From assembly GCA_965277355.1 (NCBI GenBank), contig CBDICN010000002.1, positions 372,001-436,000 of the forward strand: DNA of 64,000 nucleotides. Direction: 5' to 3'. How positions within the stretch are numbered: position 1 is the stretch's first letter; each line of letters begins with the position of its first letter. The notes under the pieces were generated by a model. The model searched no databases. It saw only the letters and a list, made by a program, of their open reading frames with translations, and was not told where the DNA came from. The position numbers and the translations under genes are program-made. The stretch is from RH-AL1 sp965277355. Its GTDB lineage: Bacteria; Pseudomonadota; Alphaproteobacteria; Rhizobiales; Beijerinckiaceae. Of the stretch, positions 61,889 through 64,000 are shown piece after piece.

Positions 61889-61928
61889 CCCTCATGGTGA
61901 GGAGCCGCGCAGCGGCGTCTCGAACCAC
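61889..61928. repeat. Single arm of the palindromic element flanking IS110
   Basis: CCTCATGGTGAGGAGCCGCG, followed by CAGCGGCGTCTCGAACCACC, is the inverted counterpart of 60701-60742 with few differences. It marks the other boundary of the IS element. Confidence 0.8.
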
Positions 61929-61958
61929 CAACCACGATTGCCCTTACTGCCACGGCGG

Positions 61959-62822
61959 TCAGGCGGCGTTGGACGCGCTGTCGCCCCCCGTGACATCGAT
62001 CGCCGCGCCCGAGACCATGCGCGCCTCGTCGGAGGCGAGGAAGACGACGGCCGGCGCGATGTCGTCGGGATCGAAGAAGGCGACTCCCAGCGGCGACTTG
62101 CCGCTCATCGCGTCGCGCGTCGCCTCCTCGAGCGCTTCGGTCGACGTCTCGCTTTGGAGGTCGCCGGCGGCCTGGGCGTAGCGCTCGCGATGGCGGGTCA
62201 GCGGGGTGTCGACGAGGCCGGGGATCACCGCGTTGACGGTGATCTTGTGCGTGCCGAGTTCGAGCGCCGCCGACTTCATCAGGCCGATGAGCCCCCACTT
62301 CGAGGCGGAATAGGCCGAGCCCCACTTGGTGCCGTGCTGCCCCTGCGTCGACGAGGTGATGATGATGCGGCCGCCGCCGCGCTTGACGAGATGCGGCGCC
62401 ACGGCGCGAACCGCGTTCATGGTTCCGGTCAGGTTGACGTCGATCTGGTCGTGCCAATCCGCATCGTCCATCTCGAGGATCGGCTTGAAGCCCTGGATGC
62501 CGGCGTTGGCGAACAGGATGTCGACGCCGCCGAAAGCCTCGGCGGCCGCCTTTGCCGCGCCGCGCAGGGCGCCGAGGTCGCGCTGGTCGAGCGTGGCCGA
62601 CTGCCAGCGGCCCCCTTGGACGGCGACGAGCCGCCCGGTCTCATCCAACTCCTGCGCCGTGGCGGGCGCGACATCGAGCGTGGCGCTGACCGGCCCCGCG
62701 ATATCGACGCCGAAGATCGCGCAGCCTTCCCGCGCCATCGCCACCGCCGACGCGCGGCCGATTCCGCGCGCCGCGCCGGTGATGATCGCCACCTTACCGG
62801 CCAAACGTCCGGAAGCTGCCAT
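61959..62822 (-). CDS. Short-chain dehydrogenase/reductase
   Basis: A 287-residue classical SDR. The cofactor site is IITGAARGIGRASAVAMA, followed by FANAGIQG and the catalytic Ser/Tyr/Lys in IIITSSTQGQHG and YSASKWGLIGLM. PGLVDTPLT follows. The insertion after the cofactor site (about 45-80) and the sequence GTKWGSAYSASKWG recall carveol-dehydrogenase-like SDRs. Substrate unknown. It starts 180 bases from etfB, which is divergent; nothing is seen between. Confidence 0.88.
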   Translation of the reverse strand: MAASGRLAGKVAIITGAARGIGRASAVAMAREGCAIFGVDIAGPVSATLDVAPATAQELDETGRLVAVQGGRWQSATLDQRDLGALRGAAKAAAEAFGGVDILFANAGIQGFKPILEMDDADWHDQIDVNLTGTMNAVRAVAPHLVKRGGGRIIITSSTQGQHGTKWGSAYSASKWGLIGLMKSAALELGTHKITVNAVIPGLVDTPLTRHRERYAQAAGDLQSETSTEALEEATRDAMSGKSPLGVAFFDPDDIAPAVVFLASDEARMVSGAAIDVTGGDSASNAA

Positions 62823-63004
62823 GGTGCTGTTCCTCGCTCTGGGCCGAGCCTCGGGCGCGTATGACCTCGGCCTTATCGCCGCGTTGACTCACCACTATGG
62901 CGAGATTAGGTAGCCGAGTTCACCGAGGAGCTGGCCTCGTCGAGGCAATTCGAAGCGCGTCCTACTCTGCGTCTTCTGAAACTCTGCATTGTGGGGGAGC
63001 CGTT

Positions 63005-63754
63005 TTGAAGATCCTCGTGCCTGTGAAGCGGGTTGTCGATTACAACGTCAAAATCCGGGTGAAGCCGGACGGTTCCGGCGTCGACCTCGGCGGCGTCAAG
63101 ATGTCGATGAACCCGTTCGACGAGATCGCGGTCGAGGAAGCGCTGAAGCTGAGGGAGGCCGGCACCGCGACGGAGGTGGTCGCCGTGTCGATCGGCCCGC
63201 AGCAGGCGACCGAAACCCTCCGCAGCGCGCTGGCGATGGGCGCGGACCGCGGCATCCTCGTGAAGACGGACCAGACCGTCGAGCCGCTCGCCGTCGCCAA
63301 GATCCTGAAGGGCGTCGTCGACCAGGAAAAGCCGCAACTCGTGATCCTCGGCAAGCAGGCGATCGACGACGATTCGAACCAGACCGGTCAGATGCTGGCG
63401 GCGCTGCTCGGCTGGGGCCAGGGCACCTTCGCCTCGAAGGTCGTGGTCTCCGGCGAGACCGTCGAGGTGACCCGCGAGGTCGACGGCGGCGCGCAGACGG
63501 TGTCGCTGAAGCTGCCGGCGATCGTCACGACGGATCTCCGGCTCAACGAGCCGCGCTACGCCTCGCTGCCGAACATCATGAAGGCGAAGAAGAAGCCGAT
63601 CGCCGAGCAAGCCCCGGCGGATTACGGCGTCGACATCGCGCCCCGGCTCAAGGTGGTGAAGACCGAAGCGCCGCCGACGCGGGCGGGTGGCGTCAAGGTG
63701 AAGGACGTCGCCGAGCTCGTCGGCAAGCTGCGCAACGAAGCCGGAGTATTGTGA
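63005..63754 (+). CDS. etfB: Electron transfer flavoprotein subunit beta
   Basis: A 249-residue subunit of the ETF heterodimer, which carries electrons from acyl-CoA and other dehydrogenases to ETF-ubiquinone oxidoreductase. KILVPVKRVVDYNVKIRVKP opens it; MNPFDEIAVEEALKL, GKQAIDDDSNQTGQMLAALL and the terminal adenine-binding loop LRLNEPRYASLPNIMKAKKK are typical. The start is TTG 63005 with GGGGGAG upstream, where homologues begin. etfA starts one base after the stop. Confidence 0.95.
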   Translation: MKILVPVKRVVDYNVKIRVKPDGSGVDLGGVKMSMNPFDEIAVEEALKLREAGTATEVVAVSIGPQQATETLRSALAMGADRGILVKTDQTVEPLAVAKILKGVVDQEKPQLVILGKQAIDDDSNQTGQMLAALLGWGQGTFASKVVVSGETVEVTREVDGGAQTVSLKLPAIVTTDLRLNEPRYASLPNIMKAKKKPIAEQAPADYGVDIAPRLKVVKTEAPPTRAGGVKVKDVAELVGKLRNEAGVL

Positions 63755-63755
63755 G

Positions 63756-64000
63756 ATGACGACGCTTCTCCTCGCGGAGGTCCAGAACGGCGCGCTTGCG
63801 GACGTCACCGCGAAGGCCTTGACCGCCGCGAGCACGCTGGGCGCTCCCGTGCACGTGCTCGTGGCCGGCGAGACCGTGGATGGTCCGGCGAAGCAGGCCG
63901 CCGCGCTCGAAGGTGTCGCGAAGGTCATCACGGTTGCCGATGGCAGCTACGCGCACCACATGGCGGAGCCGCTGGCGGCCCTTCTCGTCGCCTTGGCACC
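63756..64000 (+). CDS. etfA: Electron transfer flavoprotein subunit alpha (partial)
   Basis: The first 81 residues of EtfA, cut by the right edge. TTLLLAEVQNGALADVTAKA and PVHVLVAGETVDG match the N-terminal domain I of the alpha subunit. ATG 63756 lies one base after the etfB stop. The FAD-binding C-terminal domain is outside the window. Confidence 0.93.
   Translation, partial: MTTLLLAEVQNGALADVTAKALTAASTLGAPVHVLVAGETVDGPAKQAAALEGVAKVITVADGSYAHHMAEPLAALLVALA

Overview
The window is a high-GC chromosomal segment from an alphaproteobacterium, most likely of the order Hyphomicrobiales (Rhizobiales). The evidence is a complete CtrA response regulator next to FliJ and SciP, a three-gene PntAA/PntAB/PntB transhydrogenase with a tiny aa3-oxidase subunit IV gene, an accD-folC pair beside trpA, an Agrobacterium-type Zur box and rhizobial-style palindromic intergenic repeats. 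The genus cannot be fixed from the sequence alone. No rRNA, CRISPR array or prophage is visible.

Layout. 1-5070: a GH65 sugar phosphorylase/hydrolase (cut by the left edge), a decayed ParE toxin gene, and an iron-uptake operon (outer-membrane barrel, cupredoxin-like protein, FTR1 permease). 5926-13458: a chemotaxis operon cheA-cheW-cheY-cheB-cheR facing the cell-cycle regulator ctrA, then fliJ and the CtrA inhibitor sciP. 13752-19000: mnmA, a pmtA-like methyltransferase, tRNA-Met, a degenerate islet with a lower-GC methyltransferase-like gene, and an M42 peptidase. 19008-27373: rfbCBD (dTDP-rhamnose), small secreted proteins including one with two poly-histidine tracts, glnE and a UDP-glucuronate 4-epimerase. 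27402-33629: a compact minus-strand block that starts at a Zur box and carries a zinc ABC transporter (binding protein, ATPase, two permeases), then fdhD and a soluble chemoreceptor. 33679-45718: a GDSL autotransporter esterase, a DUF4258/DUF2283 pair, metH-metF with a fused ArsR-methyltransferase regulator, folC, accD, an inserted DUF5397-VapD module, and trpA. 45939-54960: aldo/keto reductase, oligoendopeptidase F, a YdcH protein, a sorbosone/PQQ-type dehydrogenase and the pnt operon. 55190-64000: an ABC1/UbiB kinase, a Doc/AbrB toxin-antitoxin pair, a methyltransferase, a two-gene membrane operon of unknown function, an IS110-family element lodged beside palindromic repeats, an SDR and etfBA (cut by the right edge).

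How the genes work together. Three themes recur. The first is motility and cell-cycle control: the che operon, ctrA, fliJ, sciP and a soluble receptor 16 kb away. The second is metal and one-carbon/methyl metabolism: Zur-controlled zinc uptake with fdhD, FTR1 iron uptake, and metH/metF under a probable S-adenosylhomocysteine-type regulator. The third is small toxin-antitoxin-like cassettes, four in all, one of them decayed, lodged in or beside housekeeping operons. The most unusual points are the chemotaxis operon with a hybrid CheA and a CheB lacking its receiver domain, the zinc operon that continues into fdhD and a chemoreceptor, the VapD module splitting trpA from accD, and an IS110 transposase whose first catalytic Asp is replaced by Gly while its probable bridge-RNA region and repeat flanks remain.
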